Assembly (NCBI GenBank): GCA_037903475.1
Contig: JBAJFG010000004.1
Coordinates: 930,001-994,000, forward strand
Direction: 5' to 3'
Source: Ancylostoma caninum
Taxonomy: Eukaryota; Nematoda; Chromadorea; Rhabditida; Ancylostomatidae
Length of the DNA: 64,000 nt
Every line of letters begins with the position of its first letter. Positions within the stretch are counted from its first letter, which is position 1. The translations under genes were made by a program, and so were the position numbers. Below are positions 1-12,679 of this stretch, in pieces. The notes beneath the pieces are model-generated. The model saw nothing but the letters and a program-made list of their open reading frames with translations, searched no databases and was not told where the DNA came from.

Positions 1-429
1 ACGGCGACATACCCACCGGAGTCAATGGCTCTCTGCGTAACTGGTATGGTAGACATCAGTTGTGGACCTACTGGTCAGGAAACCATATTTAACCTTTGTT
101 CTAATACTATTGGTCTTGAAGTAGTTATATGATGAGGTGCTTACTACATAATTCTTTTTAACACTTTACTTGTACATCAAGTGAGGCAGATGGGTCCATG
201 ATTTTCAGTTTCATTCTGCAACCCTTCTTAAAAACAAGCTCTACAAGCCCCAGACGCCATACGATGGTACTTCTCCGTGAAGTATGTAGGTACCTATCAA
301 ACAAATGGGTAAGAACCGGTCCACGCATCGTTCAGCCAAGCCGCTACGTTCTCAATGGAGCGTGCTTATAGGCCTATCATTTCCACTGATCCCACTCTAA
401 AGTTCGATGGCGATATATAATATTTCGCG
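1..429. other. Unassigned leading sequence
   Basis: No open reading frame, repeat or RNA that I can recognise in this first stretch. The base composition is like the rest of the intergenic sequence. Confidence 0.4.
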
Positions 430-1110
430 AGAGAATGTGTCTATCAATACATTTAACGCGTTAAAATTTCTCTTGGCGAGACATTTTCAGGGAGATTAGT
501 CGACAATTAGTCGACAGTCTGTTCGGCAATACAGAAGGCAAAAGGTTGTGTCTTCGAGACATTTTCTGAGTATTTGGCAATACCAAAGGCGAGGAAATGT
601 GTTATCGAGAAAGAGAAAGATGGCGATTACGTGGGATAACACGTCGATTCCATTCTCAGTTGGAGGCTTAGCCATCCACGGGGACGACACGGATGGCTCA
701 GCCGGTAAGGCAGCGGACTTCAAGGTTGGTATCATGGTGCGATTCTTGATGACACCGGAACTTCTGCGCGGTAGATAACCCTTTCGTTTGACGGTATAAT
801 TGGCAAGGTTCGTGAAGCGATGCAATTGGACAGGCTTGCTTGGCGATACATTTGGCGGGACTTCTTGTTTGGCAATACATTTGACAGTCTTCGTTTGCCT
901 GGGTAGTTGGAAAACTCGTCTGCGTGGTTGCCAAACGAACCCACCAAATGTAGCGCCACTGATCTCCAAAGCAGTACCTGATGCGCTCAAGGGGCTCACT
1001 ACAACGGAAGCGTACCGCAACAAAAAAAAAACACGAGCAAAACGAAAACTAAGACGTTATTCGCCGACGTTACAAAGGCAATCAGAAGTTGGCATAGATT
1101 AGAATCTTGT
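430..1110 (+). repeat. Dispersed tRNA-box repeat, copy 1 (degenerate)
   Basis: This copy contains repeated short units of the type GGCAATACATTTGGCG. In its middle, at about 687-750, is a tRNA-like segment: an A-box-like TGGCTCAGCCGGTAAG followed by a B-box-like GGTGCGATTC. The order of blocks is the same as at 18250-18640 and, on the reverse strand, at 62140-62751. The shared blocks are a flank rich in the short units, the tRNA-like core, and then a GGTTGCC-type spacer. The terminal inverted repeats seen in the 62-kb copy are not preserved here. The short ORFs across it are not conserved between copies and are unlikely to be genes. Confidence 0.6.
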
Positions 1111-1324
1111 TAGGGAATTCTAGAAAAAGTGGCTCGATTCTTGATTATAGGTGCTGTGGCATCCAGACTGTATACAACATATCCAACGAAATTTCCAATA
1201 CTTTGATGCTGTCAAACATGCCTATCCAAAATTCCATCAAAATGTCTTTAAGAATTTCCTTATAGGAAGGAGTTTAACCACCTATGCATATAATTTCACT
1301 TTTGGGTACCGCCTTTGACCTTAA

Positions 1325-1731
1325 AGGCAGAGGGCCACCTCGTTCTGCCTGTTGGATTTACCATCATACGCTAGACCTTCTCATCATGTTGATCCCTGGG
1401 ATGTACATCAACAGGCACAGAAGCGACGAAATCCCCATTTTTGAAAGGCTCGAACTGGATAAAAATTTGGAGCCCGGAGGCGGATCGCTCCAAGCTGTGC
1501 TGGCTGCCTGCCACGGCTGCCGCGTCGGTCAACGAGTCTTGGCGTGTCCAATCGATAAGATCAACGGCTTCACACGTCAACTCGGGTTGGCAAACTGTTA
1601 CAGACCTCGTCCTGGAAGACGGGTTTATGGACCATTCTGAGACAATTTATGTATACCGTTGGAACCATCGCGCCGAATAGATGCAGAATCTGCTGTTAGC
1701 TGAACTACGAAAATGAGGTGGACCCCTGCCT
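1325..1731. mobile_element. TTAA-flanked MITE, AGGCAG family
   Basis: The ends are inverted: the left end reads AGGCAGAGGGCCACCTCG and the right end reads GAGGTGGACCCCTGCCT. The left flank is TTAA (1321-1324) and the right flank is TTGA (1732-1735), taken here as a mutated duplication. The last 68 bp are the reverse complement of the sequence that ends this window (63933-64000), so this is a repeated family. No transposase is encoded. The TTAA target would suit a piggyBac-type mobiliser, but the terminal bases AGGCAG do not match the usual piggyBac ends, so the superfamily is open. Confidence 0.7.
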
Positions 1732-1735
1732 TTGA

Positions 1736-3204
1736 GATTCGGCGGAAATATTTGGCCAACATTCTTCACATCATTTACTTCATGAACAACATCGGAGAAA
1801 AATGCTAGAAATAACGTTTTCAGGACATGAAGCGTCAGGACACACCATTTTGGGATTTTGGGGGACGGAGAGCACTGGAGGGGGACGGAAATGAATTTTT
1901 AAAAAATACACCACCATGTCTTTGGAGGGCAGAGTTATTTTCAACACAAGTATGAATTCGTCTGTGAGAGCACTGTCCCTCCTCGATTTCAGGTTCTTAG
2001 CTTCTTCTTGGTCGAAGCCTTGCCAGGAAGGCTCTCATTCATCTCCCTTGCGTTGCGCCAGAACTTTGATGACCCCAAGGGACTCCATAGCGTGTGGCAT
2101 CAACTTTTTGCAATGGCGGCTTCTAGTGTCTCGCTTCATAATCTAGTGCAAAAAGGAGTGCAGAAACTCTGATCAGAATGTGTCCTATAGCCGGGTCATG
2201 CAGAGGAAGTTCAGCAACTCATGTGGCCATTTAAGCAGTTGCCATCTGCTCTCGGGCAGTGTCCTTTCCACGTGAGCTACGAGCGAATTACAGTTCATCG
2301 CGCTTGCGGGTCTGATGCAATCGCTGAGTTTCACAGCCTAATGGGATTTCCACCTCACACGCAACATCAGGAGATGCGAACGAGTGCATGAGGTCCATCA
2401 AGAGCAATGAACTTTGTGTTGTAAACAGCATGGCCCTGAAAGGGCTTTCCTCTTGTCTATTATGAAATGTCCGATTTCCCTCATTGATCGGTTTGACAGC
2501 CGCTTTCTTCAAAGTTTCTCTTTATCACTTCTTAATTTCTCTCCCCTTCTGGAGGCATTTCTACAAAATCACTTCCTTAGTTTTTTGTCAGCGTCCAAAT
2601 TTTTCTCTCGAGCAATTTTTGTAAAACTACTCGGAGACCACAAATTTGTTTCATTTCCGAATATGAGTTCTAACGCGGAGTTTGTGAAACAAGGATAACT
2701 CTAAAGGTAAAATGCATAGAGAGGGAGGGATGGGGATGGCTAATAAAGGGATGAAGAAAGGATGATCTGAGGAATTTCTTCTTCGTGATTCAAGCCTGTA
2801 AAGTGAGCCTTGCGGTGAACCTGAATAATGGTGGGATGGAAGCTGTAGCGAGAACGGATAGATGTGAGCGTGAGCAGCAAGTTTTGTCGTTCACAACCAA
2901 ATAGTATTGTGATATTTGAGGAAATACGACAAGGTAAATTGACTTGATAAACAAATTCTCCATAGTTTGACCCTGCAAATTGAATGCGGCTAATTTTCGC
3001 AAAACCGCGCTGCTTGCATAACAGGAGCAGGGATGGAAGTCCACTTGCAATTCACTGTACTGGCCAAACCTTGCTCAGCTTGACCACAACTCCTTTCAGG
3101 AATTGGCCTAGTTCTGCTAGAAAAATTTTCTTATTTTTTGACGTGACGTTGAAAACGCCCTTCTCCACTCTATCACCATCTACTTCCAATGCTTCTGAGA
3201 TATG
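1736..3204. other. Unassigned intergenic stretch
   Basis: Only short, low-quality reading frames occur here, none with a recognisable domain. A pyrimidine-rich tract lies around 2500-2600. No repeat shared with the rest of the window was seen. Confidence 0.4.
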
Positions 3205-3206
3205 TA

Positions 3207-4748
3207 CAGTAGCGAGCAAAAAGATTGCAACTTTTGGTTTTTCGTCTATAACTTCTTTTAAAGCAGAGCATAGAGGTCCAAATTTTTGTGGAAGCTGCGA
3301 GTACTCAAGACAGATAGGAACAAGTTAAAAACTCCTAATTCCATGGACCACCCATTTTTTTAAAGAAAATCTTTTCTTGCAGAAGTCGAAATCTGTGATT
3401 TGGCACCATCCGGAATGTCTAACAAAATAGAGTCTATCGTTGGTATCTGACCACGTATTGGTTCCTTGGTGCAGAATCAATCCGTATACGCCAGAGAACG
3501 TGCATGTGTTGACCAAGACTATTCGAGGTGGATTCAGCAGTGATCCTCTATTGATGTTTCTGTCAGCCTGGCTCCTTCTTTCAGCCCTGATTGGAGGGGA
3601 TAGATGCTGCCAACGTTCCTATAGGTTTAGTCGCAAATGTTCGGCTTTGATGCAGTTGATTGCTCCCTCGGGATTCCCAAATATTCCGGCTGGTTTCAGT
3701 GCAGCCAGTTGAGTGCATCACGGAAAATAAAGTTTGGAAATTTTTCTCTCTCGGGGAGAAGGACACCGGAACGATCCCATAAGTGCTGAGGATGCTACAG
3801 GGTTCTTGGAATATTGTCAAGTACATGACGGTTCACTTCGCCTTATATTTTCGAAACAGGACTACTCGAAGTGGAGAATGCTGGTCACTAGCACGAGTGC
3901 CGGTGTTCTCGTGCCCCACACACGAGTTTTCACGGTGAATCTGGAGCATTTCGCTCTGAAAATGTCTCGTTCAATTCGCTTCATCAAAGTCAAACTGAAT
4001 TAGCCAGATTTCAGAGTTCCAGACCACAGTGTCTCACTCTGGTGGTGTCTCGTAGATTTCATTGCACCTTTATGAGACTTACCTCATCAAATCCAAGGCG
4101 GCATGAATCTTCATGTACTTGATAATATTCAGGGAAATCCTGTAGCATCCTCAGCTTTCATGGGATCGCTCCGATGTCCTTCTCACCGAGACAGAAAAAT
4201 TTCCAAATTTTATTTTCCGTGACGTACACAACTGGTTGCACTGAAACCAGCCGGAATATTTCGGAACTCCGAGGGAGCAATCAAATGCATCAAAGCCGAA
4301 CAGCTGCGACTAAACCTATAGGAGCGTTGGCAGCATCTATCCGTTCCAATCAGAGCTGAAAGAAGGAGCCAGGCTGACAGAAACATCCATAGACGATCAC
4401 TGCTGACTCCACCTCAAATAGTCTTCGCAGAAGTCAACCACTGGTCAACACATGCATGTTCTGTAGCGCATACGGGTTGATTCTGCACCAAGGAACCAAT
4501 ACTTGGTCAGATGCTAACGATAGACTTCGCTTTGCAAGACATTCGGGATGGTGCCAAATCACGAATTTCGACTTCTGCGAGAAAAAATTTTCTTAAAAAA
4601 ATAGATCGTTATGGAATAAGGCGGTTTTAACTTGTTTCTATCTCCTATGAGTACTTACAACTCCAATAAAAATTTGGACCTCCACACACTGCTTTAAAAG
4701 AAGTTATAGACGAAAAACCAAAAGTTGCAATCTTATTGCTCGCTACTG
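3207..4748. mobile_element. Long foldback element with arms of about 620 bp
   Basis: The left arm (3207 to about 3829) recurs as an imperfect reverse complement at about 4119-4748. The two outer ends read CAGTAGCGAGCAAAAAGATT and its complement. TA dinucleotides flank both ends (3205-3206 and 4749-4750), which matches a Tc1/mariner-type target duplication. A unique spacer of about 290 bp separates the arms. Short reading frames in the arms are mirror images of each other and no transposase motif was found, so it is probably non-autonomous. The architecture resembles the long-inverted-repeat elements known in nematodes, such as Tc4, but relationship to Tc4 itself is not shown. Confidence 0.85.
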
Positions 4749-5170
4749 TATATAGGCGCAGCCAAGGTATTGCTAAGGTGGCAATGATGTGCCGGTCCAA
4801 TAGAGGCATATTTGGATTGCTTGTACCCCGTCTTGTTTGAGAAGCAATTCTCAAAATATCCTCATTCGAAATCGGACATTTCCTGACTATTTCCGAGAAA
4901 CCAATTTATTAGTGTGTAAATAAGTCCTTCCATTTGACGAGACACAATAAAAATTGTTCTAAAAATTCTCAATATCTGTTGTACAAGAAAACTTGGGGAA
5001 AAACGCTCCGTGCTTCTGCGTTTCTGCGGCGTTTGAACTTTTCAGTTGTGGCTTCTATCGTATCATCAGGCTTCGTACTCGTCCTTATTGTTCCAGAAAA
5101 GAAAGGACTGTTACCGTCCTGAGACCTTCTGTGCATTTGCGTCTGCCCGTCTACAGGCTGATTGTAAGTA

Positions 5171-6064
5171 TTGGGTTGGGGAATAAGTTCGTTCGGTTTT
5201 TTTACTTGTTTTTTTTTTCCCGATGATTTGAACTTTTCTTGACTTGCCGTCATAGCACTTTTGTAGCTCTTGATTTGCTCTTTGTAATTGTTGCAACCCC
5301 TTTCTTCAAGTCTCGCTTTACCTTGTCTTCTATTGCATGGAACGTGACCCTATAACTCCACAAAATTGGACTCCTCCGCGACCGACTACTGTTCGACTTC
5401 AGTCCTGGAGATCAAAGGTGGCCCAACTGGCTAGGGGAATCAATGACGTTTGGAGAGGAACCTCTACTGCTGAAAAGACGGCATAGAAGTGGTAAACCTG
5501 CCTTAGACAGAACAAATTTGACTTCTAAGTTGCTTCTCGTTCTGGACACCCAGTTTGTGGGAAGTAAAGGAGATTATTCGATAAAGTTGCTTTAGGTGTA
5601 AGGAATAATTACAACTGATGCTAACTCTGAAAGATGTATAGGTTTAGCTAACGCATTCTGTGCGAAACCCCAAAATGCTTGATATGGGGTGATCGTGCAC
5701 ACTGGGTATGCTCGATTGCTCCACGCAAATTTCATCAAAATGACTAGCAAAAAAACTCGAATGTAGGGGAGTTTCATTACTACTGATCCTACATGTCTAC
5801 CGCACTCATAGGCAGCTTATATTGTTCAGTTTCTTATCCATTCCACGAACTTTACCAAAGAGTTGCAGTTGCGGACTACAAATTGTGTCGCCTCAAACAG
5901 GGCAACTCTTCGTAGACAAGAAGCTGACAAGCTGCTCTGTCTCTGGCAGCATTATTAGAAGAGGGAAGGAGCTACGCAACCCTTCTAGTTTGGTATACAA
6001 TATCCGTGGAAAGTAGTGATTTCTATGTCCATGAAAAACCGCACGAACTTATTCCCCAACCTAA
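5171..6064. mobile_element. Mariner-ended element without recognisable transposase
   Basis: The left end reads TTGGGTTGGGGAATAAGTTC and the right end is the complement of TTAGGTTGGGGAATAAGTTC. TA flanks both sides (5169-5170 and 6065-6066). TTAGGTTGG is a typical mariner terminus. None of the short frames inside shows the mariner helix-turn-helix or the HDNA and SPDL blocks, so this is either a non-autonomous derivative or a copy too decayed to read by eye. Confidence 0.75.
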
Positions 6065-6066
6065 TA

Positions 6067-7142
6067 GTAACGTCAATCCCTCCGCTATTGAAACTTTGTA
6101 AGAGGCTGTTGTACCCCCACGTATGCGCTCAGATCTTGTTGCCCACAGAATTTTCCAGTACTTTCTTCTATATTACGTTTAATGTCCAGTAGCTCTACTG
6201 AAGTTGCGAGGTCAAAAAAAAGTGTGCCAAAAAAGGAAAAGCTCTTTATAAAAACAGTAAGGCATCAGCATTTCCCTGGGACAACCGAAAAAAACCTGGA
6301 TTCATAGTTAGAATTGAATACGATAGGAATGCCAAAACGATCAAAGAGCAAAACAAGTTTGTTTACGAGGACCACGACAGAATTCTGATTTTTCGCCCAC
6401 GCAGTTACGCAACTACTCAGTTCAAGCCCAACAGTTGAAGAGACGATAATTCATCTAGCACGCACAGATCCCCTCGAGGCATGTAAAGCGACCTTATTTT
6501 GGTGGTTTTAGAAAGACAAAGCAAAAGTTGCTAAAATTCATAACGCCAAGGAGTCCACAAGCCAAAATTGTAACGTATTCAGGCATCAGAAAAAAAGCTT
6601 GAAAAGGCAACACTTCAGCTCTGGCCGCGTTGTTTATGTGTTTTGTTTTGAATATTTGATCCGCCCACTCGGAATGTCAAATAATTCAGCATAAGGCCGC
6701 CTACAATGCTGTTGAATTAATGATGTTCAGGCTTCAGGCACAACAGCTTCACCGCAACCGTAATGATGACGCTGGATGACGGCTATAAAAAGATCTGGGG
6801 ACCACATGCGCTTTTTCGGCTTTCCAGACGGTATTGAGACAGATCCGCAGAACGCAACAAGGAAGATGCAGGAGAAGGGATGCAAACACTGAGCAGCGCT
6901 AATCAGCAACCTGCGCTGCTGCTTCTGGCTGAGTGATGCCCTCCGGTGACACTTAGCGAGGTCCGCAGGCACATCACCCGCGTTCCTCTCGCCACTTTAT
7001 TGCATGACACTCGTAGTGGCAGCATTCACTCCAACGAGGACAGCAGATCTTCAAAATCTTGCTCATTGCGTTGTAGCGAAGATCGCATGCGCAATGAAGG
7101 ATGGAGCAAAATTGCAGTACCAAGCATATACGCACATACATA
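6067..7142. other. Unassigned intergenic stretch
   Basis: No convincing reading frame or repeat. It separates two mariner-type elements. Confidence 0.4.
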
Positions 7143-7144
7143 TA

Positions 7145-8453
7145 CAGGGTGCGGCTTATGTTCCCGGACATTTTGTTTTATTTAATTTCGCTGAAAAACG
7201 ATCCTTATAATGCGAGCAATAATTAATTTCACAGAAAAGAGTACTCGGAATAACATATCACATTAAATATTCGAAATTTCCTCCCTTGGCTTCTTCACAT
7301 GCCTTCAAGCGTTTAAGAAAGTAATTCACAATGCCCGCGACCTGTTCCTCCGTAATTTCGTCCCAGGCCTGTTTCAGTGCATGTTTCCATCCGCTAGCGG
7401 AGTCGCATTGAGAAGAGAGCAACTTGGCTTCCAAGATGGACCATATAGAGAAGTCCATGGGGTTCAACGGGGTTCAACTCAGGAGAGTTTGAAGGACAGA
7501 CATCCTTCCCCCACAGATCGGGAAGCAGCTGCCTGCAGAGAGCCAAAGTGGTTTTGGCTCTGTGAGAGGGCTCCAGTCCTGCTGAAAAGCCCATGCCTCT
7601 CCATCGAAGTGACACGAGGCCCAAAGAGCAACGACCTTCCTCAGTATCTCATTTTGGTAGAATTCTTCCGTGATCTTCGTTTCTTTTTCAATAAAAACCA
7701 ACGGAGTCTTGCCGCTTGCACAGATTCCAGCCCAGATCATTACTGAAGTGGTAATGGAGCTGGGCTAGTGTGCGGACGTTTCCAGTTCTTCTAGATTCCT
7801 CTGAGAGTAGAACGCGGTAGTTGTGGCGGTTATGAGGTGGATTGAGCTAGAACACTTTCTCGTCGGTGAAAAAGACCCGACGATGACGGCCAGCGGCGGC
7901 CAAGTGGGGCATCTTCCTAACTTTCTGCAGCTGCTTCAACTTCATGCTTTCGTCCAGGAAATGAACTTTCTGTATTTTGAATGGACGAAGGTTGAGATCT
8001 TCTTTCACAACTCTTCGGACCGTCTTCTCACTCAACCCCAGATCCGACGCCACCTTCCTCACGGATCGTTGGGAGTTCCGGGAGATTCGATTCTCAATTG
8101 CCTGTCGTGCCCAAAGTCTTGCAGCAGATACCGGAAGGCCTGTTTTGGGACGATCCTTACAATCTCCGAGCTGCCTGAAGCGTTTGATGGCGTCGTAGGC
8201 TGTGGAGCGAGGCGTCCGAAGCCGCTTTGCGATTTCCGAATTCGGCACGCCCTCACGATGCAAAGCAATGACGGCACCACACTTCTCTTTGGAGGTCATA
8301 TTCTGACAATACGCAAAATGTATTTGGGAAAACGAGGTGTACTGGGTGAATTCGTCTGTAGGATACGAGCGTAATCATCTGAAGCTCTGAAATTGTTAAT
8401 ATGACTAGCAAAGGGGTCAGGAACCCCTGTCCGAGAACATAAACCGCACTCTG
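7145..8453 (-). mobile_element. Decayed Tc1/mariner element with transposase remnant
   Basis: The ends are inverted: CAGGGTGCGGCTTATGTTCC on the left and the complement of CAGAGTGCGGTTTATGTTCT on the right. They are flanked by TA at 7143-7144 and 8454-8455. The minus strand carries a transposase broken into several frames. From about 8299 to 7847 there is an N-terminal paired-type DNA-binding region (PNSEIAKRLRTPRSTAYDAI) and then the first catalytic block FFTDEK. Around 7740-7620 are MIWAGICASGKTPLVFIEK and a degraded FQQD block. Near 7480-7460 is NPMDFSIW. Stops and frame changes between these blocks mean it cannot make an active enzyme. The block order is that of the nematode mariner group with an NPMD third motif, like the element at 54128-55392. 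Confidence 0.9.
7847..8299 (-). pseudogene. Mariner transposase, N-terminal part
   Basis: This 150-codon open segment of the decayed mariner holds two helix-turn-helix-like regions (residues about 15-45 and 75-105) and ends with the first acidic catalytic motif, TDEK. The methionine at 8299 follows the inverted repeat by about 150 bp, as expected for a complete transposase start. The family normally has about 330-350 residues, so roughly the C-terminal half has been lost from this frame and continues, broken, towards 7258. Confidence 0.85.
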
Positions 8454-8455
8454 TA

Positions 8456-11400
8456 GATAGAACTTATAACTACGAAAACTGAGTTAAGGCAATAATAGTA
8501 GCGTTAAATAAACCATAGCAATCAGACGCTCTACGGCACGTTCCCCCAACGGTGGCACATGCCTTGAAGGCATCATCCCACCACAAAATCGTTTTTGTGA
8601 TTTTCACGTAAAAAACATTCTAGGAGCTGCTAATCACAATGGCTTAAGCGTCTCCGGCGAAAGTGCAAAAAAAAAACAGCTTTCAAGCCCAACTTCTTCG
8701 GAGCTTGCGGGCGAAGCAAAGGCGGTATTCAATACCGTGTGGGGGGGAACCCTTGCTGGCCCCTCATGGAGATCACCTTCTATCCTTCCAGAGTTCGGAT
8801 AATGAGGAACTCAGATGATCACGAAGAGTAGGATTTTTTCAAAGGGTGCACTACCGGGAGTGCATTATTCAGGGACCCCTTCCAGGAATGTGCGTTACGA
8901 TTTACGGCCATTTTTTGGAAATTTTTTACTATTTGCATTTTAAGAAAAAGTCTCGTAGCAAAATCGTAAATAATGACAAGAAAGGAATTTCGCCATTGCA
9001 GTAGCGCAAGGTTTACAAATGCACATAATTTGTCTGTGTTTGCAATTCACAGCAATGTTAGGAGCAAATTTGCATAGTTTCGCTTATACATAGTTTCCAC
9101 TATTTTAAAGAACGTAGTTTGACCAAGTTCATTTTCGAGAATGTTGTAGAAAAAACCTGCTAGAATTGTAGAGACAAAGGGATTACATGGAGTGCTAGAG
9201 GAACATCAATAGCCACAAGCTCTCCTTTCTAACGGTGCTAAGCTAACCCAGAAAGTACGAGCACTTCACCCAGTCATTGTCGTTCGTTAACATGTCTAGC
9301 CTTGTTTTCTTTTTAAATTCAACTTCGGTTTTATGTGGTGAACAAAGAGCTTTTCCTGCCCAAGCTCGTATTATCCTATTGGTAACACCCATAAACAAGG
9401 ATGATAGAGAGCATGAACTAATCTTTTTTCTCATTCGACTTCATCGGATAATTGTAGAGGCATTGGATGCGTATGTGCCCCATACAGAGAATTGTTCTAA
9501 AATCGTTCCACATCTACCGAACAAATTCTTCAAAGAGAAACAGACCATCTCTTCTATTCTTTCCAACCTTTCAATGAGGCATTTGATTGAAAATCAGCAG
9601 GGACAAGAACGATGAGTGTTTTTGTAAAGTGCATGATTTGATTCTTCACATTTCAGAATGATTATCACGTGACATTTCGACTTATTCTTCTTTGTAGTAT
9701 CACAATTATGTCATGTCAGCATTCAAGAATGTTTCATGCAACTGCTTCTCTACACAGCGAATTCGAACGAGATGTAACAAACATATGTCTGTGTACATGA
9801 TTAGTAATTTGTAATATATCCATAGAGAGGTTTCCGGAGGTTCTGACGTTCTGATTTTGATTACTCTATCCTGTTTTTATGAAGCGGTGCGTGGGACAAG
9901 AAAGATGTGCTTCGAGGATGGGCTGTGAGGAACCTACAGAGTCGGAGCCCACGATCGTGTCTCACTTGAACTCACTTCCCTGAAGTTGGTCAGGTTTAAG
10001 AGACTTCCGGGCATTGCGTAATCCGCTCTGTTAGTGGGAGCAGCTATGGGTCGTTACATTGGTTGATAGTCTCACGTAAGCTGCAGTTTAAATCTGTAAT
10101 TTTATCACCTTTTTGAGCCTTCCATGACCTTTCTATGGTACCTCCTTAATTTGCCTTCCTTGCGAAGGGCTGCATTGTGACTTGTCATGATGTATAACAT
10201 AAATAAATAAATAAATAAATTGCGGGGAAACACACATCTGTGCTTCATCCTACCACAGGCTCCTCTCGTACCGAATTTAGGTGCCATGGAGCTTGTTTGA
10301 AAGGAGAACAGGCAGGGTCATGGACCGTGTTGACTCCAAAAACACTGACCACATCCTTTTATATATACTATTTTCATTTTTATAGTATAGTCGAAACGTT
10401 AGGCCAATAAACGTGCTCATGTAACAACCTGTAAGGCGCAGAAGCATTCACAATTGATATTTCATTTTTATTTTTTATATATACTATTTTTTATTTATAC
10501 CACTTTCTATCCTTAGCGATAGATAATAATAGTTCCTCCAGAACTACATAGACGCTGAAGATATCAAAAAAGCGTTGTCTCTTCAACATAATGTTGTCAC
10601 TCTAAAGATAACATATGGAAGTTGCGAGAGGAGCGATTTCACGGTAGACTCCTCGGAATATTTTGATAATAACTTTGCTATAAAACGAGTTAACATTTAC
10701 TGGATTTCATCACTGACGATCACAGCTTCAATCACAACCCACGAATTACGGCAAATTCGGAATAATTTACGATTTACGAGTGATGAAAATCAAATTTTTT
10801 ATTACGCACATCCCTGGCGGATACTTACCAAAATGGAGGGAATCTTCGTGCATTTTCGGCTCTGCTACAAATCGTATTGAGACTTCTGCGACCTATTCAA
10901 CAAGTTTCGCTTCTAACTTTCTGGGATTTCGTATGTAAAATATTTTCATGGACGACGTCAGCAGTTTAAAAATCACACCTGTTGCTCAAACAAAACATGC
11001 TGCTGTAGAAATAAGTACTAGCGCAGTGATGAGGATAGGTCCTTCGGAAAGTTTTGATTTCATTGGTGTATTGAAAGAAAATGAGCGAAATCAAGACACT
11101 AGCAAATAAACTACGTACATACCCAGCAAAATGGAGACGACTCAAAGAAATTGAAGCAGGTGATCGCGCACTTTTACCCCAAGGCGTAAATGCGGCTCCA
11201 AAATTTCAACAAAAATTTGAAGCAAGTATTCAAAACAAAACGTAAGAACATTGTGGCCATTGTTGAACTATTGTCTTTTCGAGGCTAATTTTTTTTGTGC
11301 TTCAGTCGTTCAAATGGTGTTATACTGGAATCAACTTCAATTTTCAAACTATTCTTAACAGAAAAAAACTCATGCTTCAAATTAACGGATTCCATACAAA

Positions 11401-12022
11401 ATTGTCCACCAAAATACATTAATGTATAGTTAATGTTTGTATTATCAATGAGAAAAATTTATATACTGAATATGCCCAAGATTTGAACCAATTATTCTAA
11501 AATCACTACCTCTAAAATCATTAGCTCACTATCACAAGTTCTGAACTACTCAATCTGCTCAGCAATATTTTATTACCTGCAAAATAAAAGTGCAAAGCTT
11601 GAGTCCCGAGATGTGAACCAGTGGTAACGGTATGTTCGGTTAGGACATCTGGCACGGTAATGATTCCCCTAGACCCCAACAGAGTCAAAAACCTTCGTCT
11701 CGAGCTGCATAGAGTATCATGCATAACAAAGCTGACCACGAAACAGGTCAGCAGAGCTGATCTACATTGGCTGGGCGTGCCGGACGGAATTAATTTCGAC
11801 GTGTCCTCAATTGTGCTCCGAAGATGTCAAGATTCCGCCTCAACGCACTAATATTCTGTCTAGATATGAATCCATTTCTTAGAAAAAAGTTCAATTCCAG
11901 TGAAACATCTATCGCTAGAAATCCCACTGCATTTGGATGTGAGTAGGCCAGAATCAGAGATTATGATTTTTTTAAGTAAGAAACGAACACTCTTATAAAA
12001 ACTAGTAAGCGCAGTGCCCGTG
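8456..12022. other. Long unassigned stretch with a short AAAT microsatellite
   Basis: About 3.5 kb without a supportable gene. An (AAAT)n microsatellite lies at about 10197-10219. At about 10388 there is a segment reading CGAAACGTTAGGCCAATAAA that resembles the 3' ends of the Penelope-like elements at 36.9 and 53.4 kb. It may be a small remnant of one. No other repeat or domain was recognised. Confidence 0.4.
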
Positions 12023-12026
12023 TTAA

Positions 12027-12655
12027 AGGCAGCACCCACGATAATCTTCACATTCGAACTTTTGAGAGTTTTCGAGCCTCAGACATTGTCCCGACAATTC
12101 TGTGATGGAAATGCTGTTAGAAACCCCGCATTTCATGAGATATCACAAGTATAATATAACATCAGTTCAACAGTTCGAACCCAGCCCGCTGGTACGAGTT
12201 GACCTGCTGTGCAGAAATAGCCGTGGGGCGATGTTGGAACGAATCAGCTGTTTTCACATATAATCGCTCAGTTTTTCTTTGAAAAAATTTTGTTTCGCGG
12301 ACTTTTAAGTACCATTCTTACACGACTTTGGCTGCAGCTGTCTGTTTGCATTCCAATCTTACTTTTCACCAGCTGTTTTACGTTTTCTCTTTTCATGATA
12401 ATCATTTCTTCCTATTTTGTGTGTTTGTACTATTTGTTTTCCATTCTTTCCCATTTGTACTCGTTTTTTCTTCACCAGTAAGTCTGTGCAGCCCACACTT
12501 CATTTTCTTCTGATTTCTGTTCTTTTCTGACTTGAATAAGCTGCAAAGCCACGAAAATATCCAAATCCGTCGAGCCTCATATTCGTGTTCTTCATGGTCG
12601 AAAACCCAAGGTTATCTTGAAATCTTGGAGTTGAAAATTTCCGTGGGTGCTGCCT
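12027..12655. mobile_element. TTAA-flanked MITE, AGGCAG family
   Basis: Perfect TTAA duplications flank the element (12023-12026 and 12656-12659). The inverted ends both read AGGCAGCACCCACG and then diverge. It is 629 bp long with no transposase-like frame; the two short frames at 12290-12513 are pyrimidine-rich and unlikely to be coding. It belongs with the copies at 1325, 58605 and 63933 and the single end at 17405. Confidence 0.8.
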
Positions 12656-12679
12656 TTAATAATTCTATCCTTCTCTGGT

